From: Deltaproteobacteria bacterium RIFOXYD12_FULL_56_24
GTDB taxonomy: Bacteria; Desulfobacterota; Desulfobulbia; Desulfobulbales; Desulfurivibrionaceae
Assembly (NCBI GenBank): GCA_001799285.1
Contig: MGTD01000032.1
Span: forward strand, 1-54,037
DNA: 54,037 bases
Direction: 5' to 3'
Position 1 is the stretch's first letter. Each line of letters begins with the position of its first letter. Positions 34,123 to 44,091 of this stretch are shown one piece after another. The notes under the pieces are model-generated. The model had not been told where the DNA came from. It worked only from the letters and a program-made list of their open reading frames with translations, and searched no databases. Both the position numbers and the translations under genes were made by a program.

Positions 34123-35091
34123 TCAGCCATTGAGCAGCTGGCTATGGGTGTCGGCATGTTCCTTGATTCCGGCCATGATCTCCTGGGCCACAGCCAGAGC
34201 CAACCGCCCTTCTCGGCCCGAGACCTTAGGCTGGGTCCGGTTGCGGATATTCCTGACAAAATCCGCCAGCTCCAGCTCAAGAGCGTCCTGGTGCAAGTAG
34301 CAGGAAGAGATGACCTCCTCCTGGGGCATCCCGTTTTCGTCCAGCTCTTTGCCTGGCTTGATCACGGTTATTTCCTTCTTGCCGTAATCTACCGCCAGGA
34401 AAGAATGGGGCTGGAATATCCGGAGTCGCCGGATGTTTTCCCGGGAAACGCGGCTCACCGTAAGATTGGCGGTGCAGCCGTTTGCAAAGATCAAGCGGAC
34501 ATTGGCGATATCGGTGGTCTGGGTGAAAACCGGCATTCCCACTGCGTGCATGGAGGCGATGGGCGATTTGACCAGGCTTAAAATAATGTCGATGTCGTGG
34601 ATCATCAGATCGAGCACCACATCCACATCAAGGCCGCGGGGTTTGAAAACATGGATCCGGTGCGACTCGATGAACAGCGGCTGGGTGAGGTGCTCGGTCA
34701 TGGCCAGAATGGCGGGATTGTACTGTTCGATATGTCCGACCTGCAGGATGCGCTTCCCCTGATCGGCCAGGGCGATGAGCGCATCGGCCTCGACCAGCGT
34801 GGTAGTCATGGGTTTTTCCAGCATGACATCCTTGCCGGCCAGCAGGCAGGCGGAGGCTACCTCGTGGTGCAGGCTGGTAGGCACCACCACGCTCACCGCC
34901 TCGACCTGAGCGAGCAGTTCCCGGTAATCGGCAAAAGGCGTGGTATGGCAGACTGCGGCGACTTCTGCGGCGTAGGCAGGATTGAGATCAGCCACCCCCA
35001 CCAGCTCTACTTCCGGGTTTGCCATATATTTCTGAGCATGAAACTTGCCGAGATAACCTACCCCGATAACTCCGATGCGTGTCCGTGTCAT
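34123..35091 (-). CDS. Gfo/Idh/MocA-family oxidoreductase, lipid A-linked
   Basis: A 322-aa NAD(P)-dependent sugar dehydrogenase-like protein: Rossmann start GVIGVGYLGKFHAQKY, VVVPTSLHHEVASACL, GKDVMLEKPMTTT with the conserved EKP, and HDIDIILSL in the C-terminal domain. Such genes sit next to lpxB in several Desulfobacterota. A GnnA-type role (oxidising UDP-GlcNAc at C3 for 3-amino lipid A) is possible, but no GnnB aminotransferase is nearby. It reads into lpxB with a 12-nt gap. Confidence 0.82.
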   Translation of the reverse strand: MTRTRIGVIGVGYLGKFHAQKYMANPEVELVGVADLNPAYAAEVAAVCHTTPFADYRELLAQVEAVSVVVPTSLHHEVASACLLAGKDVMLEKPMTTTLVEADALIALADQGKRILQVGHIEQYNPAILAMTEHLTQPLFIESHRIHVFKPRGLDVDVVLDLMIHDIDIILSLVKSPIASMHAVGMPVFTQTTDIANVRLIFANGCTANLTVSRVSRENIRRLRIFQPHSFLAVDYGKKEITVIKPGKELDENGMPQEEVISSCYLHQDALELELADFVRNIRNRTQPKVSGREGRLALAVAQEIMAGIKEHADTHSQLLNG

Positions 35092-35119
35092 AATATTACT
35101 TCGCCTGCAAGCTTGAATT

Positions 35120-35281
35120 TTCGTAACCGTTCACCGGGGCGGTCACCAAAGCACCAATAACCGCCGGACTGTAATCGTTCAGAAGTGCCGCAGATTCGGA
35201 CAAGCGGATCGGCGCTGCGTACCTCGGGTACGTAAGCCGAGCCGATCGTCCGCAGATGTGGTGCTGCTGAACGGTTACGAA
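35120..35281. repeat. Family A MITE-like repeat, copy 3, inside a larger inverted repeat
   Basis: The core 35171-35278 starts GTAATCGTTCAG and ends CTGAACGGTTAC. Its middle (GCGTACCTCGGGTACGTAAG, then CCGAGCCGATCG and GATGTGGTG) aligns with the copies at 48.3 and 52.4 kb. An outer perfect 14-bp inverted repeat, TTCGTAACCGTTCA, lies at 35120-35133 and 35268-35281. It fills much of the 405-nt gap between two divergent genes. The remainder of the gap (35282-35496) shows nothing I recognise. Confidence 0.75.
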
Positions 35282-35496
35282 TTTTCTGAGAAATTACGCC
35301 ATTGCGCGGGAAGTGACAAGGTAAAAGGTGCGAGACCCAAGAGCCAGGATGCAGAAAACCCGCTTTGCCCTTTAAGCCTTACACCTTGAGCCCATAGGCG
35401 AGTTGTGCTACTATCTTTTTAGCTATCCGGCATGGAGCCGTAACGGTCAGTAAACTAAGATATGCCGGTCACCAGCGGCCCAGCCTTCGATACCAT

Positions 35497-38400
35497 ATGA
35501 ATCTGCCTCTAATTATCTCCAATCTGCGCCTCAGAACCAGGATCATCCTTGCCTGCGCAATTTTTGTCCTGATAGGGGTCTCCGCCCCTGCCCTGCTGCT
35601 TCCGCACCTTGTCGATCTTGACCGGCTCAAGGTGCGGCTAAGCGCCCAGGTAAACGCCAGGCTGGACGGCACCCTGCAAACCGACCGTCTGGAATGGGTC
35701 TGGTTGCCCCTGCCCCATCTGAACCTGCGCAACACCCATTTTACCAGCGAGGGGACCGTGCTGGCCGCGCCCAAAGCTGAGGTGTATCCGGACTGGTGGG
35801 CCTTCTTCCGTGGCCGGGTCCGAATCGGCAAGGTTCAGCTCGATAGCCCGGAGATCTGGGTGAAACGACTGCCGACTTCGTTCGCCGCCCCCATCGACCC
35901 CGAGCTTGCCGGCCTGAATCTGGTGATCCGCAACGGGGTCTTGCAGGTTGCCGAGAACAGCCAGTTTGCCGTGCTGCAAAGCCGCGATTTTTCCGTCAAA
36001 TCCCTGAACGGCAATGTAGCGATCAGTCCGACCGCCGTTAATTTCGGCCTTTCCGGCAAACCTGCGCAGGGTGGCAATCTTGCCTTCTCCGGCACCTATC
36101 AGCGGGAGGATGCCTCCTACCGCCTCAAATTTTCCTTCCGCAACTTCAATCTGCAGGAGATGTTTTTTTCCTTTGCCCAGGGCAAACTGACGCCCGGTGA
36201 TACCCAGCTCAATCTTACCGGCAACATTGAAGGCCGGGGGTTTGAAAAAATGTCCGGCAAGATCGTGGGCGACTCTCCCTGCCTGCTCGTTTATCCCAAG
36301 GATAAAAACATCCTGCTGAACTGCGGGGTTGTCGATCTGGCCTTTACCAAGGACGGCGATAACCTGCTGTTGACGCTCAAGGAACTTGAACTGCTTGAGC
36401 CGGGGTTCAAACTCGCCGGTACGGTTCGGAGTACTGCCGGAAGCAAGGCAGGCTCCGCGCCGGTGTGGCAGATCGATCTGACCGGCGAGGATCTTGATCT
36501 GACTAGGATTCGCGCGGCGGTACTCGCCATGTGGGGAAAAAACGAGATCGCCGGGAAGGTTGGCGAAATTGTGCAGGGCGGCACGGCGGGCAAAGCCGGC
36601 TTCAGTTTCAAGGGCACCGCGGTTGAGCTTGGATATGTACGCAACATGCACGTCACCGCCGAGAAAATTAACGCCACCATCAAAATACCGGCAGGTGATT
36701 TGCTGCTGACCAACACCACTGGCAAGATGCAGATAAAAGACGGCCTGCTCATCGTGGAGGCGGATCAGGGCCGGATGGGCAACAGCCTGGGGCGAAACGG
36801 CCGCTTGATTCTGGGGCTGCCGGATGATGATTTCACCTTCAAGCTCGATGTTGATATTGACGCAGATCTGGCCGAGCTTCCGGGGGTGCTGGCCCGGCTT
36901 GTCGAGTACCAGCCGTTTCAGAAGGAGCTGGCCAAGTTCAGCGGGGTCTCCGGACGGGCTAACGGCCATCTTCATCTGGGCGATCACCTCAATGATTTCC
37001 GGATCGCCATTGACGTTACCGCCGGGCAGGGCAAGGGACGCTACGCACCGTTGGCCTGGGATTTTGCCATCGAGGGAGGAGAGATGACCATTGCCCCCCC
37101 CATGCTGCAATGGCGGAACGTGCGGGGCGCCTACGGCCCCCATGTGGTGAAAATGGCAGCCGGGCAGGTACGTTGGCCGGACGATGTTTTTCTTGAGGTA
37201 AGCCAGCTTGAGGCCGTGCTGGCGGCAAAAGAGCTGGAAAAGGAAGATCTATCCTTTTTTAAGGAGATAAGCGAAAACCTGCGCCGCCATATTACCCGGG
37301 CCGATGGCAGAATAGAACTGCGCAATACCACCATTTCCGGGAAGGCCTCAAAGCCTGCCCTGTGGACGGCGGCCTCGGATATCCTGGTGCAAAATCTTGC
37401 CGTGGAGACGCCGTTTTTTCCGGAAACTCTTTTGATAAAAGAGGGAAATGGGCACTTCTCAAACAAGGAAATCACGGTTTCCTCAGCCACCGGCTCCATT
37501 TTCGGCGATACCTTCACCCTTGGCGCTTCTCTGACCCACCATGCTTTTGCCTCGCTGCGCGGGAAAATATCTATGCAAGGCAAAGTCGGACAGGGGTTGG
37601 GGCAATGGCTTAAGGAGAGGCAACTCATTAAGCCAGTCCTTTTCCCGCAACTCCCCTTTGAGGTGGAGTCCCTGCAGATCGACCTGCGGGAAGAAAAAAC
37701 CCAGGTAAAAGGTCTGATCCAGCCGGCGGGGATGATCTTCAACCCACCCAAAGCAGATTTCTCCCTGGAACTGGCCAAGGACGATGCCTTAAAAATGGCG
37801 GTGCATGTTTACGGCGGCACGGAAGAAGCCAGGATCGCCCTGGATTTCCCAGACAAAAACAGGGAGGCCTTTCTCTTTTCCTGGAAGGGGGAATTATCCA
37901 AGCAAACTGTTGACCAGCTGCTGGAGCGAAAAAACCTGCTCCAGGGCAAGATTGCCGGAGATTTCCAACTCCATCTCCCTTTGGATCCCGGCAAGGTTGC
38001 TTTCAGTGGAGAGCTTGAAGCTCATGATCTCCGCTGGGTTCTGGACGAAAAAGCGAATCGCTTTGTGGATATCAAGGAGCTTGGCCTTACAGGGGTTGGC
38101 AAGGACCTTAAAGTAAGACATCTGGCCTGCGCCTTCAACGACAAGGAGTTCGTGGCGGTCAAAGGGCTGGTCTCGCGGGTTGGTGACGGGTTTGTCCTGA
38201 AACTTGATCTCGCCTCTCCGGCGCTTTCCCAAAATACCCTGCTCGATTTTCAGGAAACCCTGAAACAGATCAGGGACAAGGGCGGCAAGCCGGCTTCTGC
38301 CGGCCACTCCCGGCAGACCCCTCCCTGGGAGAATATTACCGGCACGGTGGCCTTTACTGTCAATGAGTTCATCGCCGGTCATGCCCCCGGGAAGAGCACT

Positions 38401-39234
38401 GTTGATTCCAGTCTGATCTGGCAGCCGTTGGAGGGGGAAATCAGGATTCATCCCCAGGGGGAGTTATCCGCGCTGATAAGCAATGGCCGCCTCTGCTGTC
38501 TTGGCACCACCGGACAATGGTTTTCCACCCCAGAGCTTGGCAATAGCCATTTTGTCGTGGGCAATGCCTGTCCCACCCTGCCTCGCTTTGAAACCGTTCT
38601 CCCCTGCCTTGGCTACCCTCAGGATATCATTATCGGGGAATTTTCTCTTGATGCTCGCCTGGATGGGATGCTGGACAACTGGCAGGACGGGCATCTTCAG
38701 ATAGAATCACATCAGGGGAGGATTCTGCGCCTGAAGCTGCTTTCGAAGATTTTAAGCGTGGTCAATATTACGGACCTTTTCAGAGTGGATCAGGATGGGG
38801 ATGGCGCCGAAACATCTACCAGGGGATTCCCTTACAAGGATCTTCTTATAAAGGCCCATGTGAAGGAAAACGAACTTGTCATCGACGAGGCGGTGATCCG
38901 TGGTGAAGGACTTAATCTTTTCGCCAGGGGCAAGATGAATCTTGCCACCTTCGACCTGGATGTCGTGGTCTTGATCTCCCCGTTTAAAACCCTGGACGCC
39001 ATTGTCAGCAAGGTGCCGCTGGTAGGCAGGGTAATTGGCGGGGAAACCGCGACCCTTATCACCTTTCCGGTTGGGGTTACCGGCAGGGCAACTGACCCCC
39101 AGGTGACTCCCCTGCCTCCCAGCGCGGTGGGTGAGGGGTTGGTGAATATCATCAAAAGAACGCTGCTTCTGCCGTTTTATATTCTTTCCCCGATCTTGCC
39201 CGAAGAGGCACCGGAGCCCGAGAAGAAGCCGTAG
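35497..39234 (+). CDS. AsmA/TamB-like large envelope protein
   Basis: A 1245-aa protein with one N-terminal TM helix (about 15-35) and a very long periplasmic part of repeating beta-strands. The start (LPHLVDLDRLKVRLSAQVNARLDGTLQTDRLEW) is the AsmA-family domain. The C-terminal part (GRILRLKLLSKILSVVNITD, GEGLNLFARGKMNLATFDLD, then LVGRVIGGETATLITFPVGV) is the AsmA_2/DUF3971-type end. Such proteins help carry phospholipid between the membranes. It stands alone after the repeat-bearing gap, with a weak ribosome binding site. Its last 83 nt overlap the PilZ gene on the other strand. Confidence 0.85.
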   Translation: MNLPLIISNLRLRTRIILACAIFVLIGVSAPALLLPHLVDLDRLKVRLSAQVNARLDGTLQTDRLEWVWLPLPHLNLRNTHFTSEGTVLAAPKAEVYPDWWAFFRGRVRIGKVQLDSPEIWVKRLPTSFAAPIDPELAGLNLVIRNGVLQVAENSQFAVLQSRDFSVKSLNGNVAISPTAVNFGLSGKPAQGGNLAFSGTYQREDASYRLKFSFRNFNLQEMFFSFAQGKLTPGDTQLNLTGNIEGRGFEKMSGKIVGDSPCLLVYPKDKNILLNCGVVDLAFTKDGDNLLLTLKELELLEPGFKLAGTVRSTAGSKAGSAPVWQIDLTGEDLDLTRIRAAVLAMWGKNEIAGKVGEIVQGGTAGKAGFSFKGTAVELGYVRNMHVTAEKINATIKIPAGDLLLTNTTGKMQIKDGLLIVEADQGRMGNSLGRNGRLILGLPDDDFTFKLDVDIDADLAELPGVLARLVEYQPFQKELAKFSGVSGRANGHLHLGDHLNDFRIAIDVTAGQGKGRYAPLAWDFAIEGGEMTIAPPMLQWRNVRGAYGPHVVKMAAGQVRWPDDVFLEVSQLEAVLAAKELEKEDLSFFKEISENLRRHITRADGRIELRNTTISGKASKPALWTAASDILVQNLAVETPFFPETLLIKEGNGHFSNKEITVSSATGSIFGDTFTLGASLTHHAFASLRGKISMQGKVGQGLGQWLKERQLIKPVLFPQLPFEVESLQIDLREEKTQVKGLIQPAGMIFNPPKADFSLELAKDDALKMAVHVYGGTEEARIALDFPDKNREAFLFSWKGELSKQTVDQLLERKNLLQGKIAGDFQLHLPLDPGKVAFSGELEAHDLRWVLDEKANRFVDIKELGLTGVGKDLKVRHLACAFNDKEFVAVKGLVSRVGDGFVLKLDLASPALSQNTLLDFQETLKQIRDKGGKPASAGHSRQTPPWENITGTVAFTVNEFIAGHAPGKSTVDSSLIWQPLEGEIRIHPQGELSALISNGRLCCLGTTGQWFSTPELGNSHFVVGNACPTLPRFETVLPCLGYPQDIIIGEFSLDARLDGMLDNWQDGHLQIESHQGRILRLKLLSKILSVVNITDLFRVDQDGDGAETSTRGFPYKDLLIKAHVKENELVIDEAVIRGEGLNLFARGKMNLATFDLDVVVLISPFKTLDAIVSKVPLVGRVIGGETATLITFPVGVTGRATDPQVTPLPPSAVGEGLVNIIKRTLLLPFYILSPILPEEAPEPEKKP

Positions 39235-39703
39235 GAGGAGGGACGCTTTTGCGGGAAATGCCGGCTAACCAGGACGAAAAAAATCTTTTCAGCCAACCTC
39301 CTTCCCGGGGGTGGAGGCTGGCAAGATAGGCCTGTAGCCTGATAACGTTGAAATCATCCGGAGGGACAAGGAATTTCAGCCCCAGCTCAAAGTGCTTGAC
39401 CGGGCCGGAAAAAACGTGGTCAAACCAGACAGGCTGGACGGGAATAATCAGTTTTTCTCCCTCTTCTCCGTCTATTATTTCGAGATGAATGACCTTGGCC
39501 GGATCATCGCTGCAGTCATAAAAAAGGTGATAGCTGCCGGTATGGATGTGGTGGATGGAAAGGCGGGTTCCGTGCCGTGAGCTATCCACCATCATTCCCT
39601 GCACAGGGTCGGCAAGAGCCAGTCCGCTTTTGCTGTCGCGCAGGGTAAGCGTGACCGCCATGTTGACGTTGGCCCGCGTTGAACGCCTAAGTTCCTGGAT
39701 CAT
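39152..39703 (-). CDS. PilZ-domain protein
   Basis: A 183-aa likely c-di-GMP binder: RRSTR (residues 6-10, RxxxR) and VDSSRHGTRL (DxSxxG) form the binding signature, and FELGLKFLVP closes the domain. The last 40 residues are basic and low in complexity. The 3' end overlaps the AsmA-like gene by 83 nt in antisense. The reading is supported by the motif pair, but the C terminus may have grown by read-through into the neighbour. Confidence 0.72.
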   Translation of the reverse strand: MIQELRRSTRANVNMAVTLTLRDSKSGLALADPVQGMMVDSSRHGTRLSIHHIHTGSYHLFYDCSDDPAKVIHLEIIDGEEGEKLIIPVQPVWFDHVFSGPVKHFELGLKFLVPPDDFNVIRLQAYLASLHPREGGWLKRFFSSWLAGISRKSVPPPTASSRAPVPLRARSGKEYKTAEAAFF

Positions 39704-39845
39704 ACAGATTCGCCCCGGGTGGACTTGCCCCCATGCCGTTTAATGCCCGCCTGCCCTCCCCTCAAAGCCATCTACAGGATATTCCCGTAACACTTTGATG
39801 TCAAAGAATTTTTTTGCCGGATTGGCTTGCAAAAGTGAAAGTCGG

Positions 39846-40469
39846 TCAGTTTAACTTCTTGTCCTGAATTTCCTTTATAATCTCGCTGACCATTTGACCG
39901 TTGGGCGCCGTGGCCATGGGATTCAGGTTGACCAGCTCCTGCCAGGCGGCAATGGCGCCAGGCTGATCCTTAAGATCGTAAAGCAGGACAATTCCCTTGT
40001 TGAACCGGGAGGTATCATGCTTGTTGTTTGCCTGAATCGCCCGGTCAAAGGAAGCAATGGCCTCTTGCGGCTTGCCCACCCGGCGGTACATGACCCCGAG
40101 ATCGGTGAGCACATCGGCATTATTTGGGGCCAGGGCAAGGGACTTGTTGTAAGCGGTGATCGCCTTCTCTGCTTGATCTGAGTCAAAGTAAAGATGCCCG
40201 AGGTTGGTCCAGGCCTCGACATTTTCAGGATTCTTCTGCACCTCCAGCTCAAGCTGCAACAGCTTCTTGGCTTGATCGGGGTTTAGTTTTCCGGGTTGAA
40301 CTTGCGGCTGCCCACCGGCAACCTGGGCACTCCCGGAGCCTGCCGGCATCTTGTAGACACTGAAGACAATTCCTGAAAGAAAGCCGATGATCAGGCAGCC
40401 GAGGCCGATGAGAAATACGGTTTCTTTTTTAAAGCCGCCTGCGGGAGATTGCTCGGGTTGTGATGCCAT
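39846..40469 (-). CDS. Membrane-anchored TPR protein
   Basis: A 207-aa protein with one N-terminal TM helix (about 18-40, VFLIGLGCLIIGFLSGIVFSVY), a Gly/Gln/Pro linker, and three to four tetratricopeptide repeats (NVEAWTNLGHLYFDSDQAEK, DVLTDLGVMYRRVGKPQEA, SRFNKGIVLLYDLKDQPGA). It probably scaffolds a protein complex at the inner membrane. No neighbour names the partner. The gap of 118 nt to the yhaN gene shows no clear terminator. Confidence 0.82.
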   Translation of the reverse strand: MASQPEQSPAGGFKKETVFLIGLGCLIIGFLSGIVFSVYKMPAGSGSAQVAGGQPQVQPGKLNPDQAKKLLQLELEVQKNPENVEAWTNLGHLYFDSDQAEKAITAYNKSLALAPNNADVLTDLGVMYRRVGKPQEAIASFDRAIQANNKHDTSRFNKGIVLLYDLKDQPGAIAAWQELVNLNPMATAPNGQMVSEIIKEIQDKKLN

Positions 40470-40587
40470 GGGGGGAAGTCTCCTTGTTGAATTAGGGTTT
40501 AATACTGTTTATTGACAAGGGTAAGCCCTGCCACGCTTGTCTGACACGCATGGCAGGGTAAATGTTCCTGAAGAATGTACGATTTTA

Positions 40588-43500
40588 TCATGTACTAAGC
40601 TCATGCACCTGGAGTTCAGAGTTCTCGGCAAGCTGGCGCGCTTCGTCAACGATCCGGCGGTGATGGGTAAAGAGGATGATCTGGGTCTTGGCGGCCAATT
40701 CCCCAAGAATCTTGAGGGCGGCCCGGGAGCGGGCATCGTCGGCATTAACCAGGATGTCATCAAGGATAAAGGGCATGGGCTCATGGTCGGCCAGACGCCA
40801 CTCCAAAGAGGCCAGGCGCATGGCAAGGTAGAGCTGGTCCCGGGTGCCGGAGCTCATCCGCTCCACTAAAACCCTGGCGCCGTTCGACCTGGTTCCCACC
40901 AGCACCGGGTCGCCCTGATCATTTTCATCGGGCAGTAAGCCGGCAAAGGAGCCGAGAGTAAGTTCGCGGAAATAGCGGGAGGTGATGGCCAGCACCGGAG
41001 TCTGATTTTCACGGCGAAACCGCTCGATCTCGTTTTTCAAGACGAAGCCGGCCACCTTGAGCTGGATATAGCGCTCCGCCAAGCGCCTTATTTTGGCAAG
41101 CAGTCTGGCCCCCTGCTCCGCCGCCTCGGCGGCCCTGGCATTGCCGTCCATCTGCCGGAGCTGGTTTCTTTTTTCTCCGATGAGCACGGAGAGCCGCTTG
41201 CCTTCCGGGGCCAGTTCCAGCTCGATTTCCTGGGTCAGCCGGCCGATTTCTTCAGGGAGCTGATCCGGGTCGATCCCGGCTGTCTGACCTTCCAGCTCGG
41301 CAAGGGTAAGCCCCCCCGCTCCCTCAAGCAGGATCTTTTCCGTTTGCGCAAGACTCGCGGCCAGGCTCCGATACCGGGCCGAGCGTTCCTCCACCGCCTC
41401 CAGTTCCTCCGGCAAGACCCGTCCGGCCAGGCGGCAGAGTTCCGCGCCCTGCTGCTCCAGATCTTTCCGTTCCCCGGCCAGAAGGAGCGCCTCCTCTGCC
41501 TCTTGTTTCTCCTGTTCAAGATGCCCTTCCCGCAGGGTTCTTTCCGTCCGGGCCTGATTGAGCAGAGTCTTGAGCTGCGCCACGATCTCACTTGCCGGCT
41601 GGTTTATGCTCGCGGGGAAAAGCCTTTCCGCCAGAGCCATGGCGCCTTCCTCGAATCGCCTGGTGTCTCGGGCTATGCCGTCGATGCGCTTGCGCAGATC
41701 CTCGGCTTCTTTCAGCTTGTTAAAACAGCTGTGCAGATTGTCCAGAAGATCTCCGGCCTCGGCTGGGAGGATCACCCGGTCGCCGCCAAGATCGCCGGCC
41801 ACCTCCTGCCATTCCCGCCGCCAGGTCATCTGATCCTGAAGAAAATCAGCCTTCTTCCCTTCAAGCAGCCCTGCATTTTTCAGCAGGTCTGCCTTTTTCT
41901 CAAGGAGTCGGTTGCGCTTTTCTTCCAGGGCCGTAAGCCGGGAAAGGATCGCCTCCCCATGAAAAATAAGTGGTTCAAGCTCGCCCTCGCCGGTTTCGGC
42001 GGCAAGCCCCTCGGAAAGCCCTGCCAATTCCCTGGCCAAAGAGTTTTTCAGCTCCTGGCGTTCGAGACTCTTTCTTGCCAGCTCACGCTCATCCGCCTGA
42101 AGTTCATCCGCGCTGCGCCTCAGATCACCTGCTTCAACAAGCCAGGCCAGCATCTCCTTCGGAGACAAAGGAGTGATTGCGTAAGGCTCCCATAAAATAC
42201 GCCACTCCGCGGCAAGGGGGTTGAAGGCAAGAATGATTTGGCTTTGCTCATTTTCCAGTTCGGCAAGAAGGCCGGTCAGGTTCTGCTCCTCGGCCCGAAG
42301 AGCCGCGAAAGCCTGAACCCGGTCTGCTTCGTGACGGAGACGATCCGCCAGGGTATCAGCCTGCCGCACCTTTTTTTCGTAGGCTTCCGGCAGGGGCAGA
42401 TCCTGCCCGAAGGCGAGATCTTCTCCTGCGAGGTCTTCCCCCTTGAGCCACTGGCGGCAGAGAAGTTCCCAGCCCAGGTCGCGCCGGGACCGGAGAGCAA
42501 CAAGCTCTTCTTCCGTTGGCGTGTTTCCGGTGGTTTCAAGCTGCCGAATGCCTGCCTGGGTCTCTTTCAACCTTTTGTGCAGCCGTTCCCTTTCCTTTAT
42601 AATATCTCTCTGGCGCTCATCATGGAGGTGGAAAAACTCCTCGAATTTACGCACTGTTTCGAGCAGGGGCAAGCGCAAGGCAAGAAACCGGCTGAGTTCG
42701 CCGGACCAAAGGGCAAGTCGGCTCATGGCGACAAGGCAGTGGCGTTTTTTATCCTCGACCAGTTTTGCCCTGTTGCGCAAATCCTCATCGATTGCGCCGC
42801 CCTTTCTGGCCAGGCGGCAGAACTGCTGCAATCCTGCCGCCTCCTTTGCCTGGGGCAGCCGGGCGATTTCTTCGTCGAGCAGCTCAATTTCCCGCTGGAT
42901 ATCCCGCAAATCTTTTTCGGCTTGGCCAAGCCCCTCCTGCAAACCCTTGTGGCGGATGGCCAGATCACCGATGATCTTTCTCCGCCCGGAAACAGCCCGG
43001 AGAATTTCCACCTGTTCCAAAGAGATATCCTGGCGGACCATTCTAAGAAATTCCGCCGCCTCCCGCTTGCAGCTGATCCGCATTCCTTCTAAATTTGGCT
43101 GGTCTTCCCTGGCCTTGTTGTAGCCGCCCAGCCGCTGTTGCAGCTCTTCAATGGCGGCCTCCGATTCAAGCACCTCCTGATATGGGGAAACCTCCGCCAT
43201 TTTCCTGCGCTGGGCCGGCTTGCCGGCAAGGTCTGCCTCCCGGCGGCTCAAAGTATGAAGGGCTTTCTCAACCTCAAGGCGCCGAGCGTGAAAATCGTCC
43301 GGCAACACCACAACCTCGCCCAACTCGGCAAGCTGCTGGCGGAGGGCATTGCCCAGGGCAAGCTGGGGAAGCAGCTGGTGGATGCGCTCCAGCTGCCGCC
43401 GCCGCCGCTCTTTTTCTCCCTGTTGCTTTTCGATGAGCCGCAGGGCTTCCTGGGCCCCGGATAAACTGCTGTTGATCTCCTGCCACTCCCTGCTGGAAAG

Positions 43501-44091
43501 GGAGGCCTCGCGCACGATCCGCTGGGTTTCCTTGTAGGCGGCCAGGGCCTCGTTGATCTCCTGCTTTGCCCCGCGCGCCTTGAACAAGGCCTCGGCATCG
43601 CTATCCAGCCCGGCGAGAACCCCCCGCAGGGAAGAGATCCCGGCACCAGCGGAAAACAGGGCCTGACCGACTTCGCCCTTTTGGGCCAGGATATCCTCCC
43701 CGCCCCGGATAAGATCCTCGTGGCTCAAGCCATACAGCGATTCAAAAACCGCTTGCTCAGCGATGGGCAGGAAACCGGCCAGCGTCTCGGCCGTAATGGG
43801 ATTGCCTTCCGGGTCAAGAACATCCGCTTTTCGCTTCTTGCGCCGGGAAAAGGCAAGCTCGCGGCCATCTTCCGCCTGCAGGCAGCCGCCCACCAGCAAC
43901 TGCTCGTTGGCGTGGAGAAAGTTATCGGAAGTTTGATGCCCAAAGCCAAAAAGCCAGGCCTTGAGCGCCCGGAGGGTGCTGCTTTTCCCTGCCTCGTTGG
44001 GGCCGTAGACGATGTGCAGGCCGGGACCCAGCTCCAGGATGCGGTCGGTGAAAGGGCCAAAGGCCTTGAGTTCGAGTCGGGTTATCCTCAC
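40588..44091 (-). CDS. yhaN: SbcC/Rad50-like ATPase, YhaN family
   Basis: An 1167-aa SMC-like ATPase. Walker A is at the N terminus (HIVYGPNEAGKSSTLRAL), a very long Glu/Leu-rich coiled coil fills the middle, and the signature (MSSGTRDQLYLAMRLA) with Walker B (MPFILDDILVNADDARSR) is at the C terminus. No zinc-hook CxxC is seen, unlike SbcC, which fits the YhaN type. It forms an ATP-driven nuclease complex with the Mre11-like YhaO encoded just upstream; the genes overlap by 4 nt. Role: repair or processing of DNA ends. Confidence 0.87.
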   Translation of the reverse strand: MRITRLELKAFGPFTDRILELGPGLHIVYGPNEAGKSSTLRALKAWLFGFGHQTSDNFLHANEQLLVGGCLQAEDGRELAFSRRKKRKADVLDPEGNPITAETLAGFLPIAEQAVFESLYGLSHEDLIRGGEDILAQKGEVGQALFSAGAGISSLRGVLAGLDSDAEALFKARGAKQEINEALAAYKETQRIVREASLSSREWQEINSSLSGAQEALRLIEKQQGEKERRRRQLERIHQLLPQLALGNALRQQLAELGEVVVLPDDFHARRLEVEKALHTLSRREADLAGKPAQRRKMAEVSPYQEVLESEAAIEELQQRLGGYNKAREDQPNLEGMRISCKREAAEFLRMVRQDISLEQVEILRAVSGRRKIIGDLAIRHKGLQEGLGQAEKDLRDIQREIELLDEEIARLPQAKEAAGLQQFCRLARKGGAIDEDLRNRAKLVEDKKRHCLVAMSRLALWSGELSRFLALRLPLLETVRKFEEFFHLHDERQRDIIKERERLHKRLKETQAGIRQLETTGNTPTEEELVALRSRRDLGWELLCRQWLKGEDLAGEDLAFGQDLPLPEAYEKKVRQADTLADRLRHEADRVQAFAALRAEEQNLTGLLAELENEQSQIILAFNPLAAEWRILWEPYAITPLSPKEMLAWLVEAGDLRRSADELQADERELARKSLERQELKNSLARELAGLSEGLAAETGEGELEPLIFHGEAILSRLTALEEKRNRLLEKKADLLKNAGLLEGKKADFLQDQMTWRREWQEVAGDLGGDRVILPAEAGDLLDNLHSCFNKLKEAEDLRKRIDGIARDTRRFEEGAMALAERLFPASINQPASEIVAQLKTLLNQARTERTLREGHLEQEKQEAEEALLLAGERKDLEQQGAELCRLAGRVLPEELEAVEERSARYRSLAASLAQTEKILLEGAGGLTLAELEGQTAGIDPDQLPEEIGRLTQEIELELAPEGKRLSVLIGEKRNQLRQMDGNARAAEAAEQGARLLAKIRRLAERYIQLKVAGFVLKNEIERFRRENQTPVLAITSRYFRELTLGSFAGLLPDENDQGDPVLVGTRSNGARVLVERMSSGTRDQLYLAMRLASLEWRLADHEPMPFILDDILVNADDARSRAALKILGELAAKTQIILFTHHRRIVDEARQLAENSELQVHELST

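Noticed and set aside
35638-37143. A 501-codon minus-strand frame opposite the AsmA-like gene
   Set aside because: Antisense shadow; low-complexity composition, while the plus strand holds a continuous 1245-aa envelope protein.
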